Notes: a model not told the origin generated them from the letters alone. Shown: positions 1 to 8,258, counted from the stretch's first letter. The stretch: 64,000 nucleotides of DNA from Sulfitobacter aestuariivivens (GCF_014763045.1 NZ_JACTAG010000001.1:806001-870000); one strand, 5' to 3'. A program made the numbers and translations.

Positions 1-312
1 CTTGAAGCGCGGCTGTGGTTGCCGGACGAGAATGACATCCACGTGCTCGCCGTCGCGGTATCGGCCAGCGCGGACAGTATCATGACCCTGAATGCAAAGG
101 ATTTTCCGCGCGGTATTCTTGGTGAAGAGGGGCTGACGCGGATCGACCCGGACAGCTACCTGATGCAGGTCTGGCCCGCCCATGACACTGTCCTTCGGCA
201 GGTTGCTGGGCGTGTTCTGGATCAGGCGCGGGCGCTATCGGGCGACGACTGGCAGATGCGCGCCTTGATGAAAAAAGCGCGATTGCCGCGATTTGGCAAA
301 GCCCTGAGCTGA
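1..312 (+). CDS. PIN-domain protein, 5' end cut by window edge
   Basis: The reading frame is open from base 1, so the true start lies upstream and only the C-terminal 103 residues are visible. The visible part has the PIN-nuclease pattern: an acidic DENDIHVLA block, in which the aspartates would bind metal, then an SADSIMTLNAKDFP segment typical of the last conserved block of VapC-like PIN domains. PIN proteins are Mg-dependent ribonucleases, often toxins. The matching antitoxin, if any, would be upstream and is not visible. A long C-terminal tail after the PIN core resembles the Rhodobacteraceae chromosomal PIN family rather than a short VapC toxin. The family is fairly sure; its role as a toxin is not. 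Confidence 0.7.
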   Translation, partial: LEARLWLPDENDIHVLAVAVSASADSIMTLNAKDFPRGILGEEGLTRIDPDSYLMQVWPAHDTVLRQVAGRVLDQARALSGDDWQMRALMKKARLPRFGKALS

Positions 313-386
313 CTTTCTCTGGCCAGAACATTCCTCGGGAGTATGAGGGTCCGAGGACCCTCATCCGCCAAGCCCCGTCTTGGCGG
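313..386 (-). repeat. Intergenic palindrome module, copy A
   Basis: The gap between the PIN and M48 genes holds three elements. Bases 343-352 and 355-364 form a perfect 10-base inverted repeat with a 2-base spacer. Bases 365-372 and 379-386 form an 8-base inverted repeat with a 6-base loop. Bases 313-334 read on the minus strand form a 22-base box containing TGTTCTGGCCAGAG. That box matches bases 53844-53865 at 21 of 22 positions. Either hairpin could end transcription of the convergent neighbours, but neither has a T-tract. Confidence 0.75.
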
Positions 387-415
387 CACCCCCTTTGCAG
401 AAAAGCGCCGCAGGT

Positions 416-1099
416 CTATTGGTGCCACTTCGCCTCAAGACCCCTCAGATGCGCGATGCGTTCTTCTGTCTTGGGGTGGCTCAGCAGCCAGGCCGGGGCG
501 GTGCCATGGTTGGTCTGGGTCAGAGCTTCGAGTTTCTGGAACAGTGAAATCTGCGGCGCGACGCCGATACCGGCCTTGGTCAACAGGGCGGCGGCATAGG
601 CATCCGCCTCGTATTCATCAGACCGCGAAAGTTTTGCGGCCAAAAGGGTGGTGATCATATTGGCAATCCAGACCCCGACAAAGGGAATGAACCGGCCCAG
701 TACCATGGCCAGTACCGTGCGCATGGCGTTTTGGCCGGAAAAGTCGATCATGCGGCGGCGTGAATGGCCAAGGGCGACGTGCCCCAATTCATGGGCGATG
801 ACCGAGGCCAGCTCTTCGGCCGTGACCTCGCCGGACTTGAAGCGGTTATAGAACCCGCGGGTGATGAAAATGCGCCCGTCCGGAGCGGCAAGGCCGTTGA
901 CCGGTTCAATCTCATAGATGTTCACCTTGATGCGGGGCAGGTCCAGCGCGCGCGCCATCCGGGCGCTCATGTCCTTGAGCGCGGGATCCATCAGCTCGGT
1001 TGATTTGGCATCCAGTTCGCGCGCTGTGCGCCAGGCGGAAAAGCGATACATGGCAAGCCCGTAGAGGACCGCCAGCAGAATGGGCAGGACGCGGATCAT
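416..1099 (-). CDS. M48-family membrane metalloprotease
   Basis: A 227-residue zinc peptidase. An N-terminal hydrophobic stretch (residues 3-18) should anchor it in the membrane. The catalytic HELGH motif lies at residues 103-107. A SDEYEAD block near 160-166 supplies the third zinc ligand expected of M48 enzymes such as HtpX and Ste24. A second hydrophobic segment at about 128-155 separates the two. M48 proteases of this size degrade misfolded or damaged membrane proteins. The gene lies downstream of a P450 gene on the same strand with a 78-base gap, so joint transcription is possible. The physiological substrate cannot be told from sequence. Confidence 0.88.
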   Translation of the reverse strand: MIRVLPILLAVLYGLAMYRFSAWRTARELDAKSTELMDPALKDMSARMARALDLPRIKVNIYEIEPVNGLAAPDGRIFITRGFYNRFKSGEVTAEELASVIAHELGHVALGHSRRRMIDFSGQNAMRTVLAMVLGRFIPFVGVWIANMITTLLAAKLSRSDEYEADAYAAALLTKAGIGVAPQISLFQKLEALTQTNHGTAPAWLLSHPKTEERIAHLRGLEAKWHQ

Positions 1100-1177
1100 A
1101 AGGTTAATATGGGGAGCATTGCGCCCGGGGCAAGCGGCGCGCAGAGGTATTTGAAAAAGGGTGAAAGACCCAAGGTG

Positions 1178-2329
1178 TCACGACCACGCAACGGGCACGG
1201 ATGTGGGACCGCGGAAGGCCCACCCCGTAAAGGGGGCGGTGCCTGTCAGCCGCAGGTTGGGCAGGGCGTCAAAAAGCATGGGCAATGCAATTTCGGTGAT
1301 CAGGCAGCGTGAGGCCGCGGCACCGGCGCAGAAATGGGGGCCTGCGCCAAATGGGATGGCAGGGGACGTATCGCGGGTGATGTCGTATCGGTCAGGGGCG
1401 TCGAAATGTGTCTCATCCCGGCCCGCTGATGAAAACATCAGGAACACGCGGTCACCGGCGTCAAATGTGACGTCACTTACGGTTTCTGCGCGGGCCACGA
1501 CGCGTGGGGACATCCCGATAGGCGAGATCCAGCGGACGTATTCGCCAAAGGCCTCTGCCCAGGTCGATTGCTGGTCATGGATGCGGCGCAGTTGGTCGGG
1601 GTGGTTGAGAAGGGCCCAGACGGTGCCCGCGATGGCATCGCGCGGTTCATTCTGGCCCCCGGAGATGACCAGCTTGACGTTGGCGCGCAGACTGTGTTCG
1701 GGCACTCCGGCCGCTTGCTGGACGGCAATCGCACTTTTCGCCGGCGGACCTGCCAGCATGCGGTCAATATGATCATCGATCAGCGCTGTTGCGGCGTGGC
1801 AGCGTGCCTCAATCTGCGGATCGCCTGCGTAGTTTGCGCAGCCGTCGATCATGTGCTGGCTCACCCGGTCCATTTCGCGTGGTTGCATCTGGCTGAGGCC
1901 GGTGATGGCGATGAGCGCTGCAGCTGAGACGGGCATGGCATAGTCTGTCACCAGATCGCCGGCCCCTTTTGGTGCCAGATCGTTCAGGATCTTTTGCGTT
2001 GCCGCCCTGAACATCGGTTTCCAGTGGTCTGCAACGGTGCGCGGGCTGAGCGCGGGAAAAAGCGCGCGCCGCTCTAGTGCATGCGCGTCACCGTCCTTGC
2101 GCATCATGTTTTCACCCATCAGCTTTGTCATCAGCCCATCCGGTTGGAGGGATGAGAAGACATCGATCCGCTTTTCTTGCACGTGAATGTCGTTGCGGCG
2201 GGTGATCAGGGTGGCATCGAGCTGGGGCACGTAGGTGATCGGCGCCTGGCGGCGCATGGTCGCAAGGGTCGGGTAGGGGTCGGCCGCAAAAGCGGCGGGA
2301 TCAATTTGTGTGACTGGCGCGTTGGACAT
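1178..2329 (-). CDS. Cytochrome P450
   Basis: A soluble bacterial P450 of 383 residues. The heme-ligand motif FGAGPHFCAG places the cysteine at residue 334, and the K-helix ExxR is EYVR at 263-266. The I-helix reads SGGQNEPRD (about 223-231), so the usual acid-threonine pair for oxygen activation is not in its normal form. Some bacterial P450 subfamilies carry this NEPRD variant. No ferredoxin or ferredoxin reductase gene is adjacent, so redox partners must come from elsewhere. The substrate is unknown. Divergent from the YetF-like gene across only 53 bases. Confidence 0.9.
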   Translation of the reverse strand: MSNAPVTQIDPAAFAADPYPTLATMRRQAPITYVPQLDATLITRRNDIHVQEKRIDVFSSLQPDGLMTKLMGENMMRKDGDAHALERRALFPALSPRTVADHWKPMFRAATQKILNDLAPKGAGDLVTDYAMPVSAAALIAITGLSQMQPREMDRVSQHMIDGCANYAGDPQIEARCHAATALIDDHIDRMLAGPPAKSAIAVQQAAGVPEHSLRANVKLVISGGQNEPRDAIAGTVWALLNHPDQLRRIHDQQSTWAEAFGEYVRWISPIGMSPRVVARAETVSDVTFDAGDRVFLMFSSAGRDETHFDAPDRYDITRDTSPAIPFGAGPHFCAGAAASRCLITEIALPMLFDALPNLRLTGTAPFTGWAFRGPTSVPVAWS

Positions 2330-2382
2330 GTACCAAGAGTAATCGCGCGCGTCGCTGCCGCCTAGCCCTGATCGGAAACATC

Positions 2383-2889
2383 ATGCCGACTTTGTCCGCC
2401 CTGCTCTGGCCCTTTTTCGATGCTGTCGTGATGGTGGTGGCGCTGATCGCACTGACGCGGTTTGCCGGATTGCGGTCGTTCTCGAAGATGTCGGGTTATG
2501 ATTTTGCCATCACTGTTGCGATGGGCAGCGTTCTGGCCTCGGTTATCGTGACCAAGAGCACCGGGCCGCTGGTCGGGATCGCCGCGCTTGCGGCCCTTTT
2601 TGCGGTGCAGGCAGTGTTGTCCCATCTGCGGGTCGGATCGGAGCGCGCGGCGGATGCGATGGACAATGCGCCCCTGCTGATCATGCGGGGGTCTCAGGTG
2701 CTGGAGGACAATTTGGCTGCGGCCAAGATGACCCGGGCTGATCTGATGGCCAAGCTGCGCGAGGCGAATGTGCTGCAGCTTGAGACCGTGCAGGCCGTGA
2801 TATTCGAGCAGACGGGCGATGTGTCAGTGATGCACGGGGAGTGCGCCATTGACGATGAAATCCTGCAGGGCGTCCGCGCGACGATTTAG
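2383..2889 (+). CDS. DUF421 (YetF-like) membrane protein
   Basis: A 168-residue protein with three predicted N-terminal membrane helices (roughly residues 8-26, 38-52 and 56-72) followed by a cytoplasmic domain. It has the DUF421/YetF hallmarks: an FAGLRSFSKMSGYDF segment between helices one and two, and the LREANVLQLETVQAVIFEQTGDVSV block in the C-terminal domain. YetF-type proteins affect membrane or spore-envelope properties in Bacillus, but the biochemical role is unknown. The stop overlaps the stop of the convergent VWA gene by four bases. Confidence 0.85.
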   Translation: MPTLSALLWPFFDAVVMVVALIALTRFAGLRSFSKMSGYDFAITVAMGSVLASVIVTKSTGPLVGIAALAALFAVQAVLSHLRVGSERAADAMDNAPLLIMRGSQVLEDNLAAAKMTRADLMAKLREANVLQLETVQAVIFEQTGDVSVMHGECAIDDEILQGVRATI

Positions 2890-4073
2890 CGAGTCAGCGT
2901 TTTCATGCCCCGGCTGAGGCCCTCGAGGGTCATGGGCACCATGGCGTCGGGGCCCAGTAGTTCCTGGATCATGGTGATGGACTGCGTATAGGGCCAGTAC
3001 TTCTCGGGTACCGGGTTGATCCAGAGACTGGCGTTCCACTGATCGCGCGCGCGGGTCAGCCACGTCGCACCGCTTTCGGCGTTCCAGTGTTCATTGGCCC
3101 CGCCGGGGTAGGCGATTTCGTAGGGCGACATGGAGGCGTCACCGACGAATATGCATTTATAATCAGGCCCATAAGTGCGCAGGATTTCATGGGTCGAGGT
3201 CTGAGCGTCCCACCGGCGACGGTTGTCGCGCCAGACACCTTCGTAGAGGCAATTGTGAAAATAGAAGTGGTCGAAGTGTTTGAATTCGGCCTTTGCCGCG
3301 CTGAACAGTTCCTCGACGACTTTCACATGGGGGTCCATGGACCCGCCGATGTCGAGAAACAGCAATACCTTGACCGCGTTGCGGCGTTCGGGGCGGGTTT
3401 TGACGTCTAGATAGCCGTGTTCGGCCGTGGCGCGAATGGTGCCGTTCAGATCCAGTTCCTCATCGGCGCCATCGCGGGCCCAGCGGCGCAGGCGTTTGAG
3501 GGCGACCTTAATGTTGCGGGTGCCCAGTTCAACGGTGTCGTCCAGGTTCTTGAACTCGCGCTTGTCCCAGACTTTGGTGGCGCGCTGGTGGCGGCTTTCT
3601 TTTTGACCAATCCGCACGCCTTCGGGATTGTAGCCATAGGCGCCGAAGGGCGAGGTGCCAGCCGTGCCGATCCATTTGTTGCCGCCCTGATGCCGATCCT
3701 TTTGTTCCTCAAGGCGTTTCTTGAGCGTTTCCATGAGCTTGTCAAAGCCACCTAAGGCTTCGATTTCAGCTTTTTCCTCTGCGCTGAGATGCTTTTCAGC
3801 CATTTTCTCAAGCCAGTCGCGCGGGATTTCCACAGCTTCAAGAACGTCGTCCAGAGTTATGTTTTCCAAGCCTTTAAAGGTCGCTGCGAATGCGCGATCG
3901 AATTTGTCGATGTTGCGCTCGTCTTTCACCATCGCGACGCGGGCGAGATAATAGAAAGCCTCAACGTCGTAGGTTGCGATGCCGGCAGCCATCCCATCGA
4001 GAAACGCCAGAAATTCGCGCATGGACACCGGTACCTTGTGGGCGCGCAGCTGATCGAAGAAAGGCAGAAACAC
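2886..4073 (-). CDS. VWA-domain protein, CoxE-like (MoxR partner)
   Basis: A 395-residue protein with a C-terminal von Willebrand A domain. The metal-ion-dependent adhesion motif appears as LFLDIGGSMDPH (DxGxS). The N-terminal half is helical and charged, with a probable coiled coil around residues 95-125. VWA proteins of this class work with MoxR-type AAA ATPases as chaperones in metal-cofactor insertion or complex assembly. The matching MoxR gene is at 8259-9098, separated here by the lipoprotein and the transporter operon. A 56-residue membrane protein gene ends 5 bases upstream and is probably co-transcribed. Confidence 0.88.
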   Translation of the reverse strand: MFLPFFDQLRAHKVPVSMREFLAFLDGMAAGIATYDVEAFYYLARVAMVKDERNIDKFDRAFAATFKGLENITLDDVLEAVEIPRDWLEKMAEKHLSAEEKAEIEALGGFDKLMETLKKRLEEQKDRHQGGNKWIGTAGTSPFGAYGYNPEGVRIGQKESRHQRATKVWDKREFKNLDDTVELGTRNIKVALKRLRRWARDGADEELDLNGTIRATAEHGYLDVKTRPERRNAVKVLLFLDIGGSMDPHVKVVEELFSAAKAEFKHFDHFYFHNCLYEGVWRDNRRRWDAQTSTHEILRTYGPDYKCIFVGDASMSPYEIAYPGGANEHWNAESGATWLTRARDQWNASLWINPVPEKYWPYTQSITMIQELLGPDAMVPMTLEGLSRGMKTLTR

Positions 4074-4078
4074 GCGGG

Positions 4079-4249
4079 CTAGCCCCCCATGATGCGGGTG
4101 ATAAGGATCGACAACAGCAGGCCGCCCAAGGCAAAGAGGATCGCGAAGACAGCGGCATATTGGGCCAGATCTTTGCGGTTGCCACCGCGTTTTTTGGCCA
4201 GGTAACCGCCAATCAATGCGCCGATGACGGCGACAATTACAACATCCAT
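4079..4249 (-). CDS. Small membrane protein, 56 residues
   Basis: Reading the minus strand gives an ATG at 4249 and a TAG at 4081-4079. The product has a hydrophobic N-terminal helix (MDVVIVAVIGALIGGYLA), a short basic loop (KKRGGNRK), and a second helix rich in Leu, Ile and Gly ending ITRIMGG. It is a two-helix hairpin with no catalytic motif. It sits between the lipoprotein gene and the VWA gene on the same strand, 5 bases from the VWA start and 15 bases from the lipoprotein stop. Tight spacing and clean coding character support a real gene. I do not recognise a function. Confidence 0.75.
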   Translation of the reverse strand: MDVVIVAVIGALIGGYLAKKRGGNRKDLAQYAAVFAILFALGGLLLSILITRIMGG

Positions 4250-4264
4250 GGAAACCCCGTCCGC

Positions 4265-5629
4265 CTATCCTTTGCGCGGGTTCAGCGATGCAATCTCGCG
4301 CATCTTGGCCCGCACAGCCCAGTCTGGGCCAAAGCCGTATCGCGCCCAGCCGATGCTGTCCAGCCTGACGCTGCGCGCTTCGGTTTGGCGGTCCTGAAGG
4401 TCCAGCGCTTCGGAGCGCAGCAGGAGCAGGGTCGAGAGCAGGGCGGCGTTTTCATTGGCTTGTGCGGTGGCGATATGGGGGTGGATCAGGGACAGGGCAT
4501 CCGCGCCGCGCCCCTCGGAGATTGCAAATGCGCTGAGTTGGGTTGCGACGTAGGCGCGGTGCAAACTGGTGCCGGGGGTCCGGGCGTAGAAACGATCAGA
4601 CAGAACGTATTGATGTTGCGCCGCTGCGGGGTCACTGGCTTGCAACACGCGTCCCATCGCATAGTGGGCAAAGGCGCGGCGGTGGTCCTGCCATCCCATT
4701 GCGGTCGCGATGCGGACGGCCTCACGTGCGGCCTGCAACCGGCTGGTGGCTGAAATCGACCGACCAAGGGCGGTCTTGATGGCCATGCTCCATGCGCGGG
4801 GGGTTCGGGTGGCATAGCGGCCCTGTCGCACGTCGCCCTGTGGATGGATGCGGGCCAGGACAGCAGGGAGCCTTGAGGCTACCTGGCTGCGGGTCATGCC
4901 GGACCGCAGCGCGGGATCGTAGTAGGCGCGCAGGATCAGCATGTCGAACCCTGTCAGCACAGTGTGCACGTTGTCGTCGTTAAAGACGGAATCCGGCAGG
5001 CGGTAGAGATCGTTGAGCGGCCCAAGGGCTTGTGCCACCTCTTCATGCAGGCAGTCGCGCACCTCTTGCGGGCTGGCGTCGTTGGGCAGGAAAATGGCGA
5101 TCTTTGTGCGCTCTTTCAGGAGGCTCCAATTGGTTCGTGGGTGACGGCGTGCTTTGCGGTATTCAGAGAGCGACGATACGTTTGGCGCGACAAAGCAGGC
5201 GGCCTGAGGCAGGACCCGGCGGATGTCGGCGCGGCTGACTGCCTGGATGGTGAGATTGGCATCTGGACTTGTGGTATAGCCGATGTTGATCCGCGCCTCA
5301 CTGCGCAGTCGGGCGATCAGGCGGCTGAGATCGTGGTTCAGGGTTGCAGGTGGTGCGCCTGTTACCCGGACGCTGATCGGTCCTTCAAAGCGGGTCAGGA
5401 CGGGGAGGTCGCGGCCGCTTTCCATCTGGAACGACAGTTCAATGAAATCGAGCGCAAGATCATTGTTCGATAGGACCGGCGTGGCCGGTGTGCCGCCGGT
5501 GAAGGTTTTCATCGCGGGCAGTGTTGATTGTTGCGAGGGAGCAAAGCTGCGGGTTGCGACCTCGGGTTGGGATGCCGGAACACAGGCGTTCAACATCAAT
5601 ATAAGGGGGAGGACCGACCGCGCTTTCAT
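4265..5629 (-). CDS. DUF2927-domain lipoprotein
   Basis: A 454-residue secreted protein. The N-terminus (MKARSVLPLILMLNACVP) is a lipoprotein signal with Cys16 as the probable lipidation site. A DUF2927 domain follows at about residues 55-260. It includes a conserved CLHEEVAQALG segment that resembles a zincin HExxx motif but lacks the second histidine. The C-terminal third is alpha-helical and repeat-like (TPR/Sel1-like spacing, AFAHYAMGRVLQ, RAYVATQLSAFA). The enzymatic role is unproven. It is first in a minus-strand run with the small membrane protein and VWA genes. Confidence 0.8.
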   Translation of the reverse strand: MKARSVLPLILMLNACVPASQPEVATRSFAPSQQSTLPAMKTFTGGTPATPVLSNNDLALDFIELSFQMESGRDLPVLTRFEGPISVRVTGAPPATLNHDLSRLIARLRSEARINIGYTTSPDANLTIQAVSRADIRRVLPQAACFVAPNVSSLSEYRKARRHPRTNWSLLKERTKIAIFLPNDASPQEVRDCLHEEVAQALGPLNDLYRLPDSVFNDDNVHTVLTGFDMLILRAYYDPALRSGMTRSQVASRLPAVLARIHPQGDVRQGRYATRTPRAWSMAIKTALGRSISATSRLQAAREAVRIATAMGWQDHRRAFAHYAMGRVLQASDPAAAQHQYVLSDRFYARTPGTSLHRAYVATQLSAFAISEGRGADALSLIHPHIATAQANENAALLSTLLLLRSEALDLQDRQTEARSVRLDSIGWARYGFGPDWAVRAKMREIASLNPRKG

Positions 5630-5896
5630 AACAGGCGTGTGGCACGTGGCGCTTGGTGCGCGCGCATCGACGGCGCACGCGGGCGCTGCGCAGGATCTGT
5701 GGTGGAGTTTCGATTCATTGCCTGCCTGCCCTTTATCGAGCCTTCTTTGCGGGTCTTTTCGCCCGTCACTCTGATCTTGTTAGGGAGCAATTAAGGCAAA
5801 TTTTGGGCAATTGGGGCGGCGCTGACTGACCGGCGCGAGGGTGATCTTTTGGCATCGGTTTTGCCGGCTGCGCCTGTCTTGGGAGGGTATCTGGCA
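5630..5896. other. Intergenic region, no gene seen
   Basis: The stretch between the DUF2927 gene start and the symporter terminator should carry the promoter of the lipoprotein operon. I see no convincing -35/-10 pair, RNA gene or ORF with coding character. Reading frames crossing it have poor codon use and no family resemblance. Confidence 0.5.
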
Positions 5897-5929
5897 CAAA
5901 AAAGGGCCGCCCGGTGTGGGGCGGCCCTT
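5897..5929 (-). terminator. Rho-independent terminator of symporter operon
   Basis: On the minus strand an 11-base perfect stem (5919-5929 with 5902-5912, GC-rich) encloses a 6-base loop and is followed by a run of T residues (complement of the A-run at about 5898-5903). It lies 18 bases past the symporter stop, so it should end the usp-symporter transcript. Confidence 0.88.
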
Positions 5930-5946
5930 GGCTTTTCCGTTTGAGA

Positions 5947-7503
5947 TTAGTGCGAGAACTTCTTGATTTCGCCCGCCTTCAGGCGTGCGCTGTAGGAGTC
6001 CAGCTCTTTGCGGACCACTTTCATCAGGAAGTAGAGGCAGAAGATGTTGACCACCGCCATGGCGAAGATCGCCGCATCCGAGAAGTCGATGACCGGGCCA
6101 AGGCTTGCCGCCGCGCCAATCACGATAAAGACGCAGAAGATGATCTTGAAGACCAGTTCAGTCGTCTTGCCCTCACCAAAGAGATAGGTCCATGCCTTCA
6201 GGCCATAGTAGGACCAGGAGATCATGGTGGAGAAGGCGAAGAGGATCACCGCGATTGCCAGCACGAAGGGGAACCATGAGATGGCCGATCCGAAGGCGGC
6301 TGAGGTCAGGGCGACACCTGAATTGCCGTCAACCGTTGCGATGGCAGTGCCTGCTTCGTTCAGCACGTAGTTGCCTGTGGCCTGATCGACGATCAACTGC
6401 TGCGAGATGATGATCACCAATGCGGTCATCGTACAGATGACCACCGTGTCGATCAGCGGCTCAAGCAGGGACACAAAGCCTTCGGTAATCGGCTCTTTGG
6501 TTTTCACCGCAGAGTGCGCGATTGCCGCAGAGCCCACGCCCGCTTCGTTCGAGAAGGCGGCCCGCTTGAAGCCCTGGATCAGCGCGCCGACAAAACCGCC
6601 CGCAACGCCAAGCCCGGTAAAGGCACCGGCGAAGATCTGGCCGAAGGCCCATCCGATCATGTCAAAGTTGACAAGCAGGACGATCAGTGCGGCGCCGACG
6701 TACATGACGCCCATGAAGGGAACGACCTTTTCGGTCACTTTGGCGATGGATTTGATCCCGCCGACGATGACCGCGAACACCACGGCTGCAAAGATAAGGC
6801 CCGTGATCCAGCCCGGGAAATCGCCCGTGATCTGGGTGATCTGCACGTGGGCCTGGTTGGCCTGGAACATGTTCCCGCCGCCCAGCGCGCCTAGGATACA
6901 GAAGACCGAGAACAGCACGGCAAGGATTTTCCCGCCCGGTAGTCCCAGTTCATCAAAGCCCTTGGAGATATAGTACATCGGACCACCCGAAACGGTCCCG
7001 TCAGGGTATTCGTTGCGGTATTTCACGCCCAGCGTACATTCGGTGAATTTTGACGCCATGCCGAGGAGACCGGCAAGGATCATCCAGAATGTGGCGCCCG
7101 GACCGCCGATCCCGACAGCCACGGCCACACCGGCGATGTTGCCAAGGCCGACAGTACCCGACAGGGCTGTTGCGAGGGCCTGAAAGTGGCTGACCTCGCC
7201 TGCGTCGTTGGGGTCAGAATAATCACCCTTCACCAGACCGATGGCATGTCCGAAGAACCGGAACTGCACGGCGGCGAAGTAGACAGTAAATACCGTCGCA
7301 CCGATGACCAGCCACATCACGATCCACGGAAAGGACGTGCCTGGAATGGGAGCAAAGATGAAACCGACGAAGGGGCCGGTGAAGTTTGCAAACGCCTCGT
7401 TCACGCGCGCATCAAGCGAGGGGGCGGCATCCTGTGCCTGTGCGGGCAAGGCCGAAGCCGCCACAGCACAGAGCATAAGGAACATGGAATAGATATTTTT
7501 CAT
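5947..7503 (-). CDS. AGCS-family sodium:amino-acid symporter
   Basis: A 518-residue polytopic membrane protein of the alanine/glycine:cation symporter family. Signature stretches are ATALSGTVGLGNIAGVAVAV and GGPGATFWMILAGLLGMASKFTEC near residues 110-155, GTVSGGPMYYI near 170, and FSNEAGVGSAAIAHSA near 310. It imports alanine, glycine or a related amino acid with sodium. The N-terminus (residues 1-23, ending AQAQ) looks like a cleavable signal peptide ahead of the first transport helix. It is 11 bases downstream of the universal stress gene and ends in a strong terminator. Substrate choice between Ala and Gly cannot be decided. Confidence 0.93.
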   Translation of the reverse strand: MKNIYSMFLMLCAVAASALPAQAQDAAPSLDARVNEAFANFTGPFVGFIFAPIPGTSFPWIVMWLVIGATVFTVYFAAVQFRFFGHAIGLVKGDYSDPNDAGEVSHFQALATALSGTVGLGNIAGVAVAVGIGGPGATFWMILAGLLGMASKFTECTLGVKYRNEYPDGTVSGGPMYYISKGFDELGLPGGKILAVLFSVFCILGALGGGNMFQANQAHVQITQITGDFPGWITGLIFAAVVFAVIVGGIKSIAKVTEKVVPFMGVMYVGAALIVLLVNFDMIGWAFGQIFAGAFTGLGVAGGFVGALIQGFKRAAFSNEAGVGSAAIAHSAVKTKEPITEGFVSLLEPLIDTVVICTMTALVIIISQQLIVDQATGNYVLNEAGTAIATVDGNSGVALTSAAFGSAISWFPFVLAIAVILFAFSTMISWSYYGLKAWTYLFGEGKTTELVFKIIFCVFIVIGAAASLGPVIDFSDAAIFAMAVVNIFCLYFLMKVVRKELDSYSARLKAGEIKKFSH

Positions 7504-7514
7504 TGTGATGGTCC

Positions 7515-7946
7515 TTATGCGACGACAGTGACGGGAACGCGGGCGTTCATCACGAGATTTGCGGTTGAGCTGCCAAAGATACGCGAGGTCAGGCCGCCGG
7601 CACTTGTCCGGGCGACGATGATCTGCTGTGCGCCTTCCTCTTGCGCGATCTGGTCAATCGTGTCGGCGACGTCGCCGTGACGCACGATGGCGCGCGCGGA
7701 CAGTCCGGCCTCTTTGAGGGCGGCGACCGCCGGGTTCAGCACGCGGTCCTTGGCGACTGCTATCTCTTCCTCACGCCGCTTGTGTCGCTCAGCATTTTCT
7801 TCTGCCGTCTGGAAAGAGAACGGTGACCATTCGATCACATAGACCACGATCAATTCGCAATCCGACGTCTTTGACGCCAGATCCTTGGCGAAATCGAGGG
7901 CCTTATCCCCCGTGCTTTGGCCATCAAGGCCGATGACTAATTTCAT
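7515..7946 (-). CDS. Universal stress protein (UspA family)
   Basis: A 143-residue single-domain Usp protein. It starts with the beta strand KLVIGLDGQSTGDKALDFA and ends with the ATP-binding loop GGLTSRIFGSSTANLVMNARVPVTVV, which fits the G-x2-G-x9-G(S/T) consensus loosely. The ATP-binding branch of Usp proteins acts as a nucleotide-dependent regulator, often of the transporter encoded next to it. Here the gene is directly upstream of the sodium symporter with an 11-base gap, so a regulatory or stress-linked role for transport is a reasonable inference. Confidence 0.9.
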   Translation of the reverse strand: MKLVIGLDGQSTGDKALDFAKDLASKTSDCELIVVYVIEWSPFSFQTAEENAERHKRREEEIAVAKDRVLNPAVAALKEAGLSARAIVRHGDVADTIDQIAQEEGAQQIIVARTSAGGLTSRIFGSSTANLVMNARVPVTVVA

Positions 7947-8258
7947 GTTTTTGTCCCTATTATTGTTATTTTCTATCAGTTTTTAGGGCGATCGCGATGT
8001 CCGCTGGCACCCGTCTGATCTTGTTGATGTGTTGTCAGGCTATGAAATAAGTCCGGGCCGGTCCACTCTCTTGGTGGACCGAAGCGAATGTCAGCAGGGT
8101 CTGAGAGGGCGATGGCCGGGATGGGCCAAGCGGTTGAAAGCTGCCGTCTGGCCGCAAAGTTGCACAGCTAATGCGACCAGAAAGGTCATTGACCACATGG
8201 ATGCCACAGCCTGCCCGCAAACAGGCAGATCGTGACAGCAATAGGCGTTTTGTGGCGC
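7947..8258. other. 312-base gene-free region with hairpin
   Basis: The region lies between the MoxR stop and the Usp start. It contains a perfect 8-base inverted repeat, bases 8059-8066 and 8074-8081, around a 7-base loop, and a weaker hairpin near 8211-8228 (GCCTG and CAGGC arms). It should also carry the promoter for the usp-symporter operon. An ORF running through it from 8415 on the minus strand overlaps the MoxR gene and has no protein-like composition. The sequence around the hairpin resembles intergenic segments I associate with other Rhodobacteraceae, but I cannot confirm that here. Confidence 0.5.

Noticed and set aside
1-312. Toxin-antitoxin or defence system at the left edge
   Set aside because: Only part of a PIN protein is visible, and its long tail fits a chromosomal PIN family; no antitoxin can be seen inside the window.
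7947-8258. Glycine riboswitch ahead of the amino-acid symporter operon
   Set aside because: AGCS genes sometimes carry one, but I see no tandem glycine aptamer pattern in the leader, and the first gene is the stress protein.
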